The translations under genes and the position numbers were made by a program. Source: CAJINA01 sp964636125 (GTDB lineage: Bacteria; Desulfobacterota; Desulfobacteria; Desulfobacterales; CAJINA01). Taken from it: a DNA stretch of 64,000 bases. Under the pieces are notes generated by a model. The model was given only the letters and a program-made list of their open reading frames with translations, was not told the DNA's origin and did not search any database. Below, piece after piece: positions 43,485 through 53,294 of the stretch. Positions within the stretch are counted from its first letter, which is position 1, and every line of letters begins with the position of its first letter. The stretch is from contig CAZWPX010000018.1 of NCBI GenBank assembly GCA_964636125.1, positions 15,833 through 79,832 of the forward strand. Reading direction: 5' to 3'.

Positions 43485-44927
43485 ATGAAAGCACTGCTCA
43501 TCCATCCCCCCTGGCTAAGGTTCTTCGGGGGCAGTTTGTCCATCGCCCCCATGGCCCTGAATTATATCGCCGCCTATATCCGCAGCAAACTCCCGCTTGT
43601 GGATATAGATGTCTACAACGCCGATCACTCCGACACCCTGGATCCGCTGTTCAGCAGCCATAGTTATGCACAGCTGCACCCAGTCTATTTGAGACGGCTC
43701 CACGATTTCAATGATCCCGTCTGGGAAGAAGTCCGCCAGACCATTACCGCGTTCAACCCGGATATCATCGGAATCAGTGCCATGACAGCGTCTTATCCGG
43801 CGGCCTTGAATGTCAGTAAAATCGCCAAGAACTGCAAACCGGATATCCGGGTGGTTATGGGGGGCAAACATCCCTCAGCCCTCCCGGAGGCAACACTGCA
43901 AAACAAGTCAGTTGACATAGTCGTAATCGGTGAAGGGGAAGAGACATTCGAAGAGCTGCTGCTTAACAGTCATAAACCGGAACAGATAAGCGGTATCGCC
44001 TTCAAAGATAGCCGCGGCAATGTCGCGTGGACAAAGGCGCGATCCTATATTGAAAATATCAACACCTTGCCCCTGCCGATATTCAAGTCATCCATCAACA
44101 CCTACGACTTTGAAAAAGGGATTAAGCTGGCATCATACAAGTGGCGGATCATCGGCGCACGGGGGTGCCCGTTTAAGTGCATTTACTGCGCCAGTGATAA
44201 AAAGATTCGCTTCCGATCCCCCGAGAATATTTTACAGGAGATAGCCCATGTGAAAAAGCATTACGGCATCCGTTCATTTCGTTTCGAAGATGACTCATTT
44301 TCCCTGAAACGTGACCGTGCTTTCCGCCTGTGTGAGTTGCTGCAGGCTGAAAATGTAAAATGGGAATGCAACACCCGGGTCGACCTGATTGATGCGGCTT
44401 TGGCTGCCGCTATGAAAAAGAGCGGTTGTAACCTTGTCTGGATAGGCGTTGAAACCGGTTCCGCAGCTACCGCGCGGATCATCAATAAGCATATTTCCCT
44501 TGAAATGGTTGCCCGGGCCATAGAACTGTTCAAACAGAACCATATCATGGTGTGTGGATACTTTATGATCGGGTTTCCCTGGGAAAAAGAAGCGGATATG
44601 GAGCAAACCTTGGCGGTTATCAAAAAACTACCTTTCGATGATTTCGAGTTGAATCTGACCACCCCTCTGCCCGGTACTGCGCTATTCGAGAACCTGGTTG
44701 CCGAGGGCAAAATCAACATAGCGTCGGAAGACTGGTCACGATATCACCAGGGCAGCCCGGATATGAATTTTTCACAATATCCGGACGCAAAGTGGCAAAA
44801 GATTGTTTTCAAGCTGACCCGCCAGGCGGCCCGCCTGCACCAAAAACGAATGCTGATAAAGACGTTTAGGCTGTTCCTGCAAAACCCCCTTGTTACCACT
44901 AAAAGAGTAATAAACAGGCTGCGTTGA
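43485..44927 (+). CDS. B12-binding-type radical SAM protein
   Basis: 480 residues, with AAGGA 9 nt before the ATG. Residues 1-160 resemble a cobalamin-binding domain (MKALLIHPPWLR, VVMGGKHPSALPE, GEGEETFEELL). Cluster motif C228, C232, C235 (CPFKCIYC). VWIGVETGS and CGYFMIGFPWE follow in the usual order. It is related in layout, not closely in sequence, to the genes at 17168, 29682 and 47385. The reaction is unknown. It is followed after 6 bases by two GT2 genes. Confidence 0.88.
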   Translation: MKALLIHPPWLRFFGGSLSIAPMALNYIAAYIRSKLPLVDIDVYNADHSDTLDPLFSSHSYAQLHPVYLRRLHDFNDPVWEEVRQTITAFNPDIIGISAMTASYPAALNVSKIAKNCKPDIRVVMGGKHPSALPEATLQNKSVDIVVIGEGEETFEELLLNSHKPEQISGIAFKDSRGNVAWTKARSYIENINTLPLPIFKSSINTYDFEKGIKLASYKWRIIGARGCPFKCIYCASDKKIRFRSPENILQEIAHVKKHYGIRSFRFEDDSFSLKRDRAFRLCELLQAENVKWECNTRVDLIDAALAAAMKKSGCNLVWIGVETGSAATARIINKHISLEMVARAIELFKQNHIMVCGYFMIGFPWEKEADMEQTLAVIKKLPFDDFELNLTTPLPGTALFENLVAEGKINIASEDWSRYHQGSPDMNFSQYPDAKWQKIVFKLTRQAARLHQKRMLIKTFRLFLQNPLVTTKRVINRLR

Positions 44928-44933
44928 GAAACA

Positions 44934-45812
44934 ATGAGCCAGCCCACATTTAAACGACTGCCCATGCACCCCATAGATATATCGGTCGTCATACCCTGTT
45001 TCAACGAGGCCGCCAACCCGCTTCTCGAAAAAACCCTGCAGAGTATCCTCACCCAGGAGGTGGATGCCAGCCTTGAACTCGTGGTTATTGATGACGGTTC
45101 GACCGACAAAAGTGCAGAGCGCATTACGGCCCTTTTAAAAAGAACACCGGCTCATCACCCTTGCCGAATAATAACCGGCAACCTCAATCAAGGCATCGCC
45201 CGGGCCTTAAACAGAGGTATCCGGTCTGCCAGGGGCCGGTATATCCTGAGGATTGATTGTGGTGATATTGCGCTGCCCGGGAGAGTGCGAAGGCAGTTTG
45301 ATTATCTGGAGAAACACACACACATCGCTCTGGTGGGCGGGCTCGCACAATGGATTGATCGCCATGGGCATGTGATTGGCGAATACCCGTTCAACGCTAA
45401 ACTAAAGTCACCCGGGTACAACCTTAAAAGAGAAATTTTGTATAAGAACCTGATGGTTCATGCCACTTGGATGGTGCGTCGAAAATTGTACGCAGACCTG
45501 GGGTACTACAATCCGGCTTATGTATTGGAAGATTATGAATTTCTGGTGAGAACTGTATCCCGAGGTTATCACGCAGCGTTGCTACCGGAATATGACACCC
45601 TGATATACATGAACCCAGAGGGCCTTACCGGCGGTATTCTTAACGACAATGAAATTCAAAGAAGTATCTTTCAAATGAAAGCACTTTATATTGGCCGCCT
45701 TATCAGTCTTAAAAATATTGCCGGTCTCCTGAGAAGCGGTATCGGTCACCTGCTGTTATCCCTATTTTTTCCCCTCTATATTCGACTCAAGCAGAAATCG
45801 GGGTCCTCCTGA
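44934..45812 (+). CDS. GT2 glycosyltransferase
   Basis: 292 residues; the second in-frame ATG (44964, MHPIDISVVIPCFNE) is a possible start and neither has a strong Shine-Dalgarno. GT-A features are SVVIPCFNEAAN, VVIDDGSTDKS and RIDCGD. The C-terminal segment about 265-285 is hydrophobic. It would transfer a sugar onto a lipid-linked glycan. The next gene starts directly after its stop (TGAATG). Confidence 0.88.
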   Translation: MSQPTFKRLPMHPIDISVVIPCFNEAANPLLEKTLQSILTQEVDASLELVVIDDGSTDKSAERITALLKRTPAHHPCRIITGNLNQGIARALNRGIRSARGRYILRIDCGDIALPGRVRRQFDYLEKHTHIALVGGLAQWIDRHGHVIGEYPFNAKLKSPGYNLKREILYKNLMVHATWMVRRKLYADLGYYNPAYVLEDYEFLVRTVSRGYHAALLPEYDTLIYMNPEGLTGGILNDNEIQRSIFQMKALYIGRLISLKNIAGLLRSGIGHLLLSLFFPLYIRLKQKSGSS

Positions 45813-46688
45813 ATGAAAACCTCCATAGCCATCATCATTGTCTCCTATCAGGCTGAAAAGTATATCGACGCATGTCTGCGTTCGCTCTTGGTGCAAACCC
45901 ATCCGTTCTTCAAAATTGTCATTGTAGACAACCATTCCAGTGATCATACAAGGGAAATAATCGTCAAATATCAAAGCACATGTACCGATGTTCACCTGAT
46001 TGAAAACAACCGCAATCTCGGGTTCGCCAAAGCGAACAATATCGGCATGCGCTATGCTTTGCAGCAGTTCCAAAGCCCCTATCTTTTTCTGTTAAATCAA
46101 GACACCGTTGTTGAAAAAGATCTTTTGGAAAAACTTCTGATAGGGAGTGGTGGACATAAGAATGCCGTTTTCGGGCCCAAAATTCTAATTAAAAAGAACC
46201 GGCGGATCTGGTGGATCGGGACCCGGGTTTTCACTCTTCAGGACCTGTTCAAAAGCCCGAAACTGGCCCTCTCCTGTCAGATCAATAAAGAAAAGGTGGA
46301 CGCCACCAGCTTTGACGCCCCGCTTGCGGTGGACGCCATTGTCGGGTGTGCCGTCTTAATCCCGGCAAAAATTTTAAAAGACGTCGGTTACCTTGATGAA
46401 TCGTTCTTTATGTACGGGGAAGACCTGGATTATTCACTGAGGCTCAAGAAAAAGGGGTATGCGTTATATATGCTTCCGGAAGCGATCGTTTATCACGATG
46501 TGCCCCTCGTAAACGAAGCTTTGCATGATAGTGGTAGACAAAAAGCGATTAGAAGGTATTTTCGCTATTTTATTGGCTCTTTAAGAGTGCTGTTCAAACA
46601 TTTCCCGCCCGGTTACATCCTCACATGGCTGGCCAGAGTGCCCTTTGCAATTATTTACGAGTTCAGCAAAAGGGTCTTAAAACGCTAA
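45813..46688 (+). CDS. GT2 glycosyltransferase (rhamnosyltransferase-like)
   Basis: 291 residues. IIIVSYQAEKYIDACLRSL, IVDNHSSDHT and LLNQDTVVE are typical of the WbbL/rhamnosyltransferase branch of GT2, and FFMYGEDLDYSLRLKKKGY is the conserved ED-containing block near the acceptor site. Acceptor and sugar are unknown; rhamnose is a possible donor from similarity but no rml genes are in the window. It is the last plus-strand gene before an opposite-strand block, 13 bases away. Confidence 0.88.
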   Translation: MKTSIAIIIVSYQAEKYIDACLRSLLVQTHPFFKIVIVDNHSSDHTREIIVKYQSTCTDVHLIENNRNLGFAKANNIGMRYALQQFQSPYLFLLNQDTVVEKDLLEKLLIGSGGHKNAVFGPKILIKKNRRIWWIGTRVFTLQDLFKSPKLALSCQINKEKVDATSFDAPLAVDAIVGCAVLIPAKILKDVGYLDESFFMYGEDLDYSLRLKKKGYALYMLPEAIVYHDVPLVNEALHDSGRQKAIRRYFRYFIGSLRVLFKHFPPGYILTWLARVPFAIIYEFSKRVLKR

Positions 46689-46701
46689 AACACATGACCA
46701 G

Positions 46702-47382
46702 CTAACCTGCCGATTCTTTTTCGCCCCCCCACAAATGGTGCCAGTGCATAAATAGCCAGGCCCCGTATTCTGACAAAACCCACTTAATCTGCCGCCCTTC
46801 CCGCCACCAGCCTGCCGGTGCATAGGGATCACTGCCGGCCGCCACCGCCAATATACGAAATTGTTCCGGCCAGGCCGTTTTCCAGATATACCGCGCACGA
46901 CGGGTATGTGATTTACTGGTCGTGATAATGATCTTCGACAGATTGTTTGCGATCAAACCCCGTCCCACCGCTTTTGCCTCGCTGATCGTATCATACACAT
47001 CCTCGGCACTGATGGTGACAATATCTTTCCGGGGTACATCCAGGAGTTCCAGAATGCGGATCCGCTCTTCATACCAGGGGCAACAGTATTTGAGTCCCAT
47101 CTTTTCAAGTTCACGCAGCGTCTCTGTTTTCCGATTGCCATTGATGACAAGCTTGGCAACAAAACCTTGCCGGTACAGGGCGGCCGCTTCGACAAGCCGG
47201 GGATAGTATTCCATACCTGTATTCAGGACAACCACTGCATCTGAACGCACCGGCGTTTCATTCATGACCAAGAATTCGCCCACAAAAGTCAATATCCTGC
47301 CCGAAAACAACAGCATGGAAACCATCGGGATCAGAATAATGGGTATAAGGATTCGTAAGTATTTCTGCCCCGGGGATCTCAT
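46702..47382 (-). CDS. DUF218/YdcF-SanA-like membrane-anchored protein
   Basis: 226 residues. An N-terminal membrane helix at about 9-30 is followed by a DUF218 domain (DAVVVLNTGMEYYPR, VAKLVINGN, ITTSKSHTRRARYIW). The family includes SanA, YdcF and ElyC, which affect envelope integrity and lipid-carrier use in some species. It would face the periplasm. Downstream it is the end of a minus-strand block, and its start lies 2 bases after the radical SAM stop, so they are cotranscribed. Its role in the glycan pathway is unknown. Confidence 0.85.
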   Translation of the reverse strand: MRSPGQKYLRILIPIILIPMVSMLLFSGRILTFVGEFLVMNETPVRSDAVVVLNTGMEYYPRLVEAAALYRQGFVAKLVINGNRKTETLRELEKMGLKYCCPWYEERIRILELLDVPRKDIVTISAEDVYDTISEAKAVGRGLIANNLSKIIITTSKSHTRRARYIWKTAWPEQFRILAVAAGSDPYAPAGWWREGRQIKWVLSEYGAWLFMHWHHLWGGEKESAG

Positions 47383-47384
47383 CT

Positions 47385-48812
47385 TTACCCCTTATGCAAC
47401 CGAATCGTCTTTATAAGGCTTATCAGGGATCGTTTTGTCCTTCGAATTTCATCAATATCACGCAGATTCAGCAGGGTTTGCAGGATAAATCCAGGCCGGA
47501 AATAAAACTCACGGTAGGCCTTCGCAAGAATATGCTCAAGTTCCTGCCGGGACATATCGATAGTTTTTACAACCGGTCCATAGGTCATATCAAACTCTTT
47601 AAAACTTTTGGCAAGCAGCAAATCATTGTCCTTGGCATATTCATACAGAGAGGTTCCCGGGTAACACATATTGATCGAAAACTGCACTTGATCCGGTGAC
47701 AGCTTTTTTGCAAATTCGAGTGTTTGCATTACGGTTTCTCGGGAATCATACGGAAAACCGAACATGAAACCGCCCAGGGCCTGGATCCCGTGTTTTTTAA
47801 CAAGCCTGACCCCGTCTTCGATCTGTTTAAGGGTAAGCCCCTTCCTGATCTTATCCAGCACCGCCTGCGATCCGCTCTCAACACCGAGCCTGATCATCTT
47901 GCAGCCGCTGGTCTTCATGGCCCGCAGCATTTCATCATCCAGATTGTCCACACGACCGTTACAGGTCCAGATCAGGCCTAATTTCTCTCGCTTGAGTTGA
48001 TCGCAGAACTGCAATACCCGTCTTTTATTCGTGGTAAAGGTTCCATCATCGATGTTCACTTCCCGGAGGCCGTATTTGTCAACCAGCAGTTTGAGTTCGG
48101 CGATCACATTTTCTATGCTGCGGAAACGTTGTCTGTGGCCATACATACTTTGCGGCCACAGGCAAAACGAGCAATGATAGGGGCAGCCCCGGGCGGTCAT
48201 CATGTTCATGAAGGGTTTGCGGGAATACCAGGCTTCAAGATACCATTGCCAGGGTATGGTTTCCCGGTCGGGAAAGGGAATCGAATCAAGGTCTTGCCCT
48301 ACCTGGCCATCGCCATTGTCCCGGATCGCGTCCCCATTCCTGTAGGTGATGCCGGCCACGCTTTTAAGATCAGACAGGTTTGAAACCACAGATGCTATCT
48401 TGGTGTCAAATTCATGCCGTATGACCACATCAATGGCGCTGCATTCTTGCAACACTGCGGTGTGAAAATAGGTTGCGTGCGGCCCTCCCACAAGAATATG
48501 GGCTGCGGTATGCGCCTTGAGGGCTTCCAGGCTGTGATAATCCGCTTCAATGGATGGGGTGGTGGTTTCCATGAAAATAGCATCCGGTGCAACCTGCCTG
48601 ACACGTTCAAGGGTTGCCGGCATATCAAGTTCCTGGATCACTGAATCAATGTAAGCCACCGTATGCCCGCTGGCTTTAAGCTGCGCCGCGCTGTAGGCCA
48701 GGAAAATAGGATATTGCAGGTATTTATCACTGCGGTGCTTGATAATGCGATTTTGGGAGCGTGTACCGAAGCCTTTGCCCGGCCAGGGCGGGTTAATGAT
48801 CAATACTTTCAT
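47385..48812 (-). CDS. B12-binding-type radical SAM protein
   Basis: 475 residues from ATG 48812, which has CAGGA upstream; an in-frame start at 48839 adds nine residues that do not fit. The N-terminus MKVLIINPPWPGKG is the usual cobalamin-binding domain start, with HILVGGPHATYF. Cluster motif C210, C214, C217 (CPYHCSFC). The rest contains RLGVESGS and FMFGFPYDSRE. The start overlaps the upstream GT2 gene by 20 bases. The substrate is unknown. Confidence 0.88.
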   Translation of the reverse strand: MKVLIINPPWPGKGFGTRSQNRIIKHRSDKYLQYPIFLAYSAAQLKASGHTVAYIDSVIQELDMPATLERVRQVAPDAIFMETTTPSIEADYHSLEALKAHTAAHILVGGPHATYFHTAVLQECSAIDVVIRHEFDTKIASVVSNLSDLKSVAGITYRNGDAIRDNGDGQVGQDLDSIPFPDRETIPWQWYLEAWYSRKPFMNMMTARGCPYHCSFCLWPQSMYGHRQRFRSIENVIAELKLLVDKYGLREVNIDDGTFTTNKRRVLQFCDQLKREKLGLIWTCNGRVDNLDDEMLRAMKTSGCKMIRLGVESGSQAVLDKIRKGLTLKQIEDGVRLVKKHGIQALGGFMFGFPYDSRETVMQTLEFAKKLSPDQVQFSINMCYPGTSLYEYAKDNDLLLAKSFKEFDMTYGPVVKTIDMSRQELEHILAKAYREFYFRPGFILQTLLNLRDIDEIRRTKRSLISLIKTIRLHKG

Positions 48813-49674
48813 AAAATTTCCTGTCGAAACGGGCGCCAATATAACCTGCTAATTGGGCCAGGTAGCTGATGGTCAGAAAGAGGGCAACGGCCGCCAGGTT
48901 CCCGTGCGTAGCGCCAGTCTTGAGGACATTCCCGGCAGACCAGAGCCTCAACTTAATGAACGATCCCGGGGAAGTTATTTTTCTTGAGAAGATATAGCTG
49001 CTGAGCCCTCTTTTAAATTGCCACCGGAAAAATTCTCGTAAATCACTGCGTGCGGCATGTCTAACCACAGCGTCCGGACAATATTTAATAGAATACCCTT
49101 TATCGATGAGGTTTTTTGCAAGCAGGGTGTCTTCACCTCCCGGAAATGGAAATGACTCATCGAATCCACCCGCCGCCTGAAAGGCCCCTTTACGGACAGC
49201 ACAATTGCAGGTACTGAGACTGCTGGTGTTGCCATCCGGGGCAACCTGCCAGATTTTATCGAACCCGAGGCTGCCTCCTGCCGGAAACCCCAGAGAAGAG
49301 ATGGTATTGCCAAGCCAATTCGAATTTTCAAGGATGAGACGGCCCATGATCGCGGCCACCTCCCTCCGTGAAAACTGTTGGGCCACTTGCTCAAGCCAGT
49401 CATGTTCCGGGTTGCAATCGGCATCTGTAAAGACAAATATGTGCCCCCGGGAAGCCTTTGCGCCCAGGTTGCGGGCATGGGCCGGGCCATGGTTGCCACT
49501 GGTTTGCAATAATGTATAAGCGGACCTTTCGACTAACAAGGCAGAGTTATCACTCGAACCGTCGTCCACAACCGTGACCTCAAAGTCAGGCCAGGTCTGA
49601 TTGTCAAGTGATGCCAGGAGAAGCGGCAGGCTCTTTTCAGCGTTATAGGCAGGCACTATGACAGACAGGTACAC
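48793..49674 (-). CDS. GT2 glycosyltransferase
   Basis: 293 residues, GTG start with GAGGA about 10 nt upstream inside the end of the previous gene. GT-A motifs: SVIVPAYNAEKSL, VVDDGSSDNS, TDADC (DAD) and PGGEDTLLAKNL (ED) near the acceptor site. A C-terminal hydrophobic segment at about 260-280 may anchor it. It sits between two other genes with short spacings. Donor and acceptor are unknown. Confidence 0.9.
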   Translation of the reverse strand: MYLSVIVPAYNAEKSLPLLLASLDNQTWPDFEVTVVDDGSSDNSALLVERSAYTLLQTSGNHGPAHARNLGAKASRGHIFVFTDADCNPEHDWLEQVAQQFSRREVAAIMGRLILENSNWLGNTISSLGFPAGGSLGFDKIWQVAPDGNTSSLSTCNCAVRKGAFQAAGGFDESFPFPGGEDTLLAKNLIDKGYSIKYCPDAVVRHAARSDLREFFRWQFKRGLSSYIFSRKITSPGSFIKLRLWSAGNVLKTGATHGNLAAVALFLTISYLAQLAGYIGARFDRKFYESIDH

Positions 49675-49680
49675 GATGAT

Positions 49681-50580
49681 TCAGTCCTCATTATCAGATG
49701 GGCAGGCAGCATCTACAACGCAGCTCTCTTCCGTATTCTCCGCCCGCATCTGGCATATCTGCTCTGAAATAAGGCTCATCATGAAGATTAAAACGGAGGT
49801 AACCAGCAAGATAGCGCTCATGTTGGTAAATCGCCCATTGAGCCAATAGGTATAGGCGTATCTGATCAGGCCCAGCAACAACATCGCAAAACTGACCGGC
49901 AAAAAGACCCGCATGGGTGAATACAGCGTACAAATCCGGATAATGATCATGAGAAAACGTACGCCATCTTTTACAACCCGGATCCGGCTTTCACCCCTTT
50001 CCCGGCTACGTACCCTGATGGGAACATATTTGAGGCTCCTTCCCGTTCGCAGAATGCCCAGGGTCAGCGTCGTGGGATAAGAGTAGGTATTCGGCAGCAA
50101 ATAGACAAAATTGCGGACAATGTCCGCTTTTACCGCTCGAAAGCCGCAAGTCAAATCCTGAACTTTGAACTTGGCCACGTACGATGCAAATCGGTTGTAC
50201 ATTAGATTTCCGATACCGCGTAAAAAAGATGACTGATCCGATATCTTCCGACTGCCTACAACCATGTCGAATTCGGGGAGGTAAGACAGCAGGGTCTCTA
50301 TTTCCCCGGGATCATGCTGGCCATCACCATCCAGGAATACCAGAAATTCACCCTGCGCCTTGCGAATGCCAGTTTTTATGGAGGCCCCATTGCCGATATT
50401 GTAAGGATGGCTGTACACTTTTGCGCCGGCAGCGCTGGCTGCTACTGCGGTAGTGTCCGTTGAGCCGTCATTGATGACCAGGATCTCAAAATGTGGCTGC
50501 AAGGCGCGTATTTCCCGAACAATATCGCCGATGGTATTTTCTTCGTTAAATGCAGGGATTATTACTGATACCGCCGCCAT
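49681..50580 (-). CDS. GT2 glycosyltransferase with C-terminal membrane segments (GtrB/DPM1-like)
   Basis: 299 residues from ATG 50580, with AGGAG upstream; an in-frame start at 50670 adds 30 residues unlike the family. SVIIPAFNEENTI, LVINDGSTD and DGDGQHDP (DGD) are DPM1/GtrB-type. Two hydrophobic segments near 219-235 and 250-270 place it in the membrane. It would make a polyprenyl-phosphate sugar. It is followed by a GT2 gene rather than a GT-C gene, so it may serve another GT-C in the locus. Confidence 0.87.
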   Translation of the reverse strand: MAAVSVIIPAFNEENTIGDIVREIRALQPHFEILVINDGSTDTTAVAASAAGAKVYSHPYNIGNGASIKTGIRKAQGEFLVFLDGDGQHDPGEIETLLSYLPEFDMVVGSRKISDQSSFLRGIGNLMYNRFASYVAKFKVQDLTCGFRAVKADIVRNFVYLLPNTYSYPTTLTLGILRTGRSLKYVPIRVRSRERGESRIRVVKDGVRFLMIIIRICTLYSPMRVFLPVSFAMLLLGLIRYAYTYWLNGRFTNMSAILLVTSVLIFMMSLISEQICQMRAENTEESCVVDAACPSDNED

Positions 50581-50744
50581 GGTCCGTACAGCTCCTGTTG
50601 GGCCTGCCGTTATTTTCCGGCAGAAACATATCTTATCGTTTGTGGATGGACACTGGTTTACATGCCGCAATCACACTGCCAAGATTAATAGCATTCAAAC
50701 CGGCAGCTTTCAAGTAATGATCCAAACCTGACGCGTCATCCCGA
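50581..50744. other. 164-base intergenic region
   Basis: It lies between the GT-C gene and the GT2 at 49681, both on the minus strand. A short inverted repeat CTGCCG (50604-50609) and CGGCAG (50618-50623) lies just upstream of the GT2 start, without a T-run. Otherwise I see nothing that can be supported. Confidence 0.35.
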
Positions 50745-52424
50745 TCAGGCTATATTCAACTCGTAAAGAATATATCCACCGGTAGTATATACCCGGGTAA
50801 GACGGGTTTGAAAGAATGCCTTGAGAGTGAATATGTCGTCCTTTTCAAAATTATTGGAGACCCATTCCTCAAACAGATCCTGTTTCAGCATCAGATGGGT
50901 GATACCTTTTGAATTAAATTCGTTCACAAGCGCCTGCTCAAAGTTAGAGCGATTGAACAGTCTTTTAAAAATACCATCCTCGAAGATGATATCCCGGCGG
51001 CTGTAATAACGCCGGTTACCCATGAACAAACCCAGAATTCTTGAGTCTGCCGGCAGGGTGCGGCCAACATGTTCATGAAGTTTATAGGCAGGGCGATATC
51101 GGCTGATATAGTCAGGCCGATTCACCTGCCCGGTGATGTATTCCAGAGGCGCAATCCGGTCAAAAAGTCCCACCATATATTGTATGTTCATGGCAAGCAA
51201 CAGGCCAAAAACCAGGGTTACAGATAGTTTTCCGACGATTACTCCGAGGCCTTCCAGATACTGGTCTATCGCCTGGTTGAGTGCCTGCAATCCATACACA
51301 GACAGGATCACCAGAGGCGGAATGATCGGAGTGATCCACCGAATGCGCATATCTTCCTGAAGAAACACAAGTAGCAGAAACAGGATGGAAAAGACGCCCA
51401 ATAGCGTCTTTTCCATTTTTTTATCAGGAGGGTCTCCCCTTATGAACAGGAATGCCAGGATAGGAAAAAAAAACAGGTATGGGTTTAATACTCCGTCAAA
51501 ATATTTTGGTGTGTTGTCCTTACCCTGGAAAAACACCCTTACAGGGATGAGTGCTATCTGCCAGCCCGATTCACCAAAAGCAAGTCCCCGATACGTAAAA
51601 TGACTGAGGGGGCCAGACGCCGGCTTTTGAGCCAGACCCGTTATTTCTCCTGGCGACGAATCTTCAGATATCGGTTCAGGAGCTTGATCCCGGGCTGCAA
51701 ACAGGTTGTTATACAAAGGGTAAACAGGATTGCCCTTCCAGACAAAGTTCCGAATCATCCACGGTGAAAATATCACGAGGGCTATGAAAAAGAAGAGCAC
51801 GCCATGACCTGCCGCCCGCCATTGTGATCCGGCAGTACGATTGTGCCGAACATACAGAACGGGTACAAAAAGGGTCAGCAGGCAGAACGATATCAGCCCA
51901 TTGTATTTGGTCCCAAGGGCCAGTCCGCAAAAAACCGCCGCGATGATCAGGGGGCGGACGCTGAAATTACTTTCAACCCACTTAAGCAGGCATAACAGGG
52001 CGGCAGTAGTAAAAAAAACAAGCCCAAGGTCCACATAGGCAATGGTGGACAGTTTGAGTATGACGGGCACAGACAGAAAGCAGACAACTCCGAACAGGGC
52101 GTAGGTCCGACCGGTTTTTCTGTTTAAGTGTAAAAATATCAACAACCCGGTTAACAGGGCAAATCCCAAATGGATATATTTCGGGGCTATATCGTTGCCC
52201 AAATAAAGCGGAAATATATACAGCAGATCCACGTTCATGGGAAAGTACGAGAAGAGAATCGTGGGGATTTCATAAATCCCGCCCTGTTCCAGGTAGAGCT
52301 TTGGCACGGCAAGGTGGTGAGCTAAGGCATCTTTACTTACGGGTGGTACGGACGATAGAATCAGAACGTTTGCCGTCAGGATAAAAATAATTACAGCCAG
52401 GGCGATATCAATCCGTTTATTCAT
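50745..52424 (-). CDS. GT-C family membrane glycosyltransferase (GT39-like)
   Basis: 559 residues with about 10-12 hydrophobic segments. The first loop has SVPPVSKDALAHHLAVPKLYL, where the acidic residue after the first helix fits the GT-C catalytic position, and FCGLALGTKYNGL is like the family's conserved membrane block. The C-terminal 130 residues look soluble and extracytoplasmic. It overlaps the preceding GT2 by ATGA (52421-52424), a tight GT2/GT-C pair. It probably transfers a polyprenyl-linked sugar. Confidence 0.78.
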   Translation of the reverse strand: MNKRIDIALAVIIFILTANVLILSSVPPVSKDALAHHLAVPKLYLEQGGIYEIPTILFSYFPMNVDLLYIFPLYLGNDIAPKYIHLGFALLTGLLIFLHLNRKTGRTYALFGVVCFLSVPVILKLSTIAYVDLGLVFFTTAALLCLLKWVESNFSVRPLIIAAVFCGLALGTKYNGLISFCLLTLFVPVLYVRHNRTAGSQWRAAGHGVLFFFIALVIFSPWMIRNFVWKGNPVYPLYNNLFAARDQAPEPISEDSSPGEITGLAQKPASGPLSHFTYRGLAFGESGWQIALIPVRVFFQGKDNTPKYFDGVLNPYLFFFPILAFLFIRGDPPDKKMEKTLLGVFSILFLLLVFLQEDMRIRWITPIIPPLVILSVYGLQALNQAIDQYLEGLGVIVGKLSVTLVFGLLLAMNIQYMVGLFDRIAPLEYITGQVNRPDYISRYRPAYKLHEHVGRTLPADSRILGLFMGNRRYYSRRDIIFEDGIFKRLFNRSNFEQALVNEFNSKGITHLMLKQDLFEEWVSNNFEKDDIFTLKAFFQTRLTRVYTTGGYILYELNIA

Positions 52425-53194
52425 TGGATAGGGTCATTTCCCCCGGGTCGTCTAGCAAACAAAACGGATGGCCTGAGTCCGCAGCGCGCCAGGCGAAAAG
52501 CCGCAGCCGTGACCAGGCACCCGCAGCCATATCGAATGCTGCGGAAAAGCCCAATGGAGGAGGCCTCCTTGAAATATTTTGTCGGACAGCTGATTTCGGC
52601 AATGGTATAGCCATACCAGTGTATCTGTGCCAGCATCTGATTGTCGAAAACAAAATCATCTGAGTTATGTTCCAGGGGGATTGTTTCCAGTAACTCCCGT
52701 GAAAAGGCCCTGTATCCTGTGTGGTATTCTGACAGTTTTGCCCCGATGAGAAGATTTTCCACAAACGTAAGAAAACGGTTGGCCACGTATTTCCAGACAG
52801 GCATCCCGCCCTTAAGAGCGTAGCCTCCAAGTATGCGCGATCCGATAACACATGGGTAGACGTTATTGCCAATCAGTGCCGCCATAGCCGGAATAAGCTT
52901 GGGCGTATACTGATAATCAGGATGCACCATGATAATGATATCGGCATTTGCTTTCCGGGCCAGATGGTAGCACGTTTTCTGGTTGCCCCCATACCCTTTG
53001 TTGCTTGAGTGAACATAGACTGTTGTGTTCGCAAGATTCTTAGCAATAGAGACAGTTTCATCAGAACTCCCGTCATCCACAAGAATAACCTCATCAACGA
53101 CCCCTTGCCCCATCACCTCGTCATACGTCCGTTTAAGGGTCTCGGCCGCATTATAGGCCGGCATGACAACAACTACCTTTTTATCTTTAAACAT
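52421..53194 (-). CDS. GT2 glycosyltransferase, polyprenyl-phosphate sugar synthase type
   Basis: 257 residues. The motifs VVVMPAYNAAETL, ILVDDGSSDET and MVHPDYQYTP (the HPD replacing DxD) fit the DPM1-like branch, and the GSRILGGYALKGGMP segment is characteristic of it. No membrane helix. Translationally coupled to the GT-C gene by a 4-nt overlap, so it most likely makes that enzyme's lipid-linked donor. About 100 bases separate it from the upstream DUF362 gene. Confidence 0.86.
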   Translation of the reverse strand: MFKDKKVVVVMPAYNAAETLKRTYDEVMGQGVVDEVILVDDGSSDETVSIAKNLANTTVYVHSSNKGYGGNQKTCYHLARKANADIIIMVHPDYQYTPKLIPAMAALIGNNVYPCVIGSRILGGYALKGGMPVWKYVANRFLTFVENLLIGAKLSEYHTGYRAFSRELLETIPLEHNSDDFVFDNQMLAQIHWYGYTIAEISCPTKYFKEASSIGLFRSIRYGCGCLVTAAAFRLARCGLRPSVLFARRPGGNDPIQ

Positions 53195-53294
53195 GCGGTC
53201 CCATCTCTTTCTGCTCAGAAAAATCCATTATCTCAGCTTAGTGGCCGGCGTAATATCCTGCTTGCAAGCTGTTTGACATAGCGCCCACACGCCT

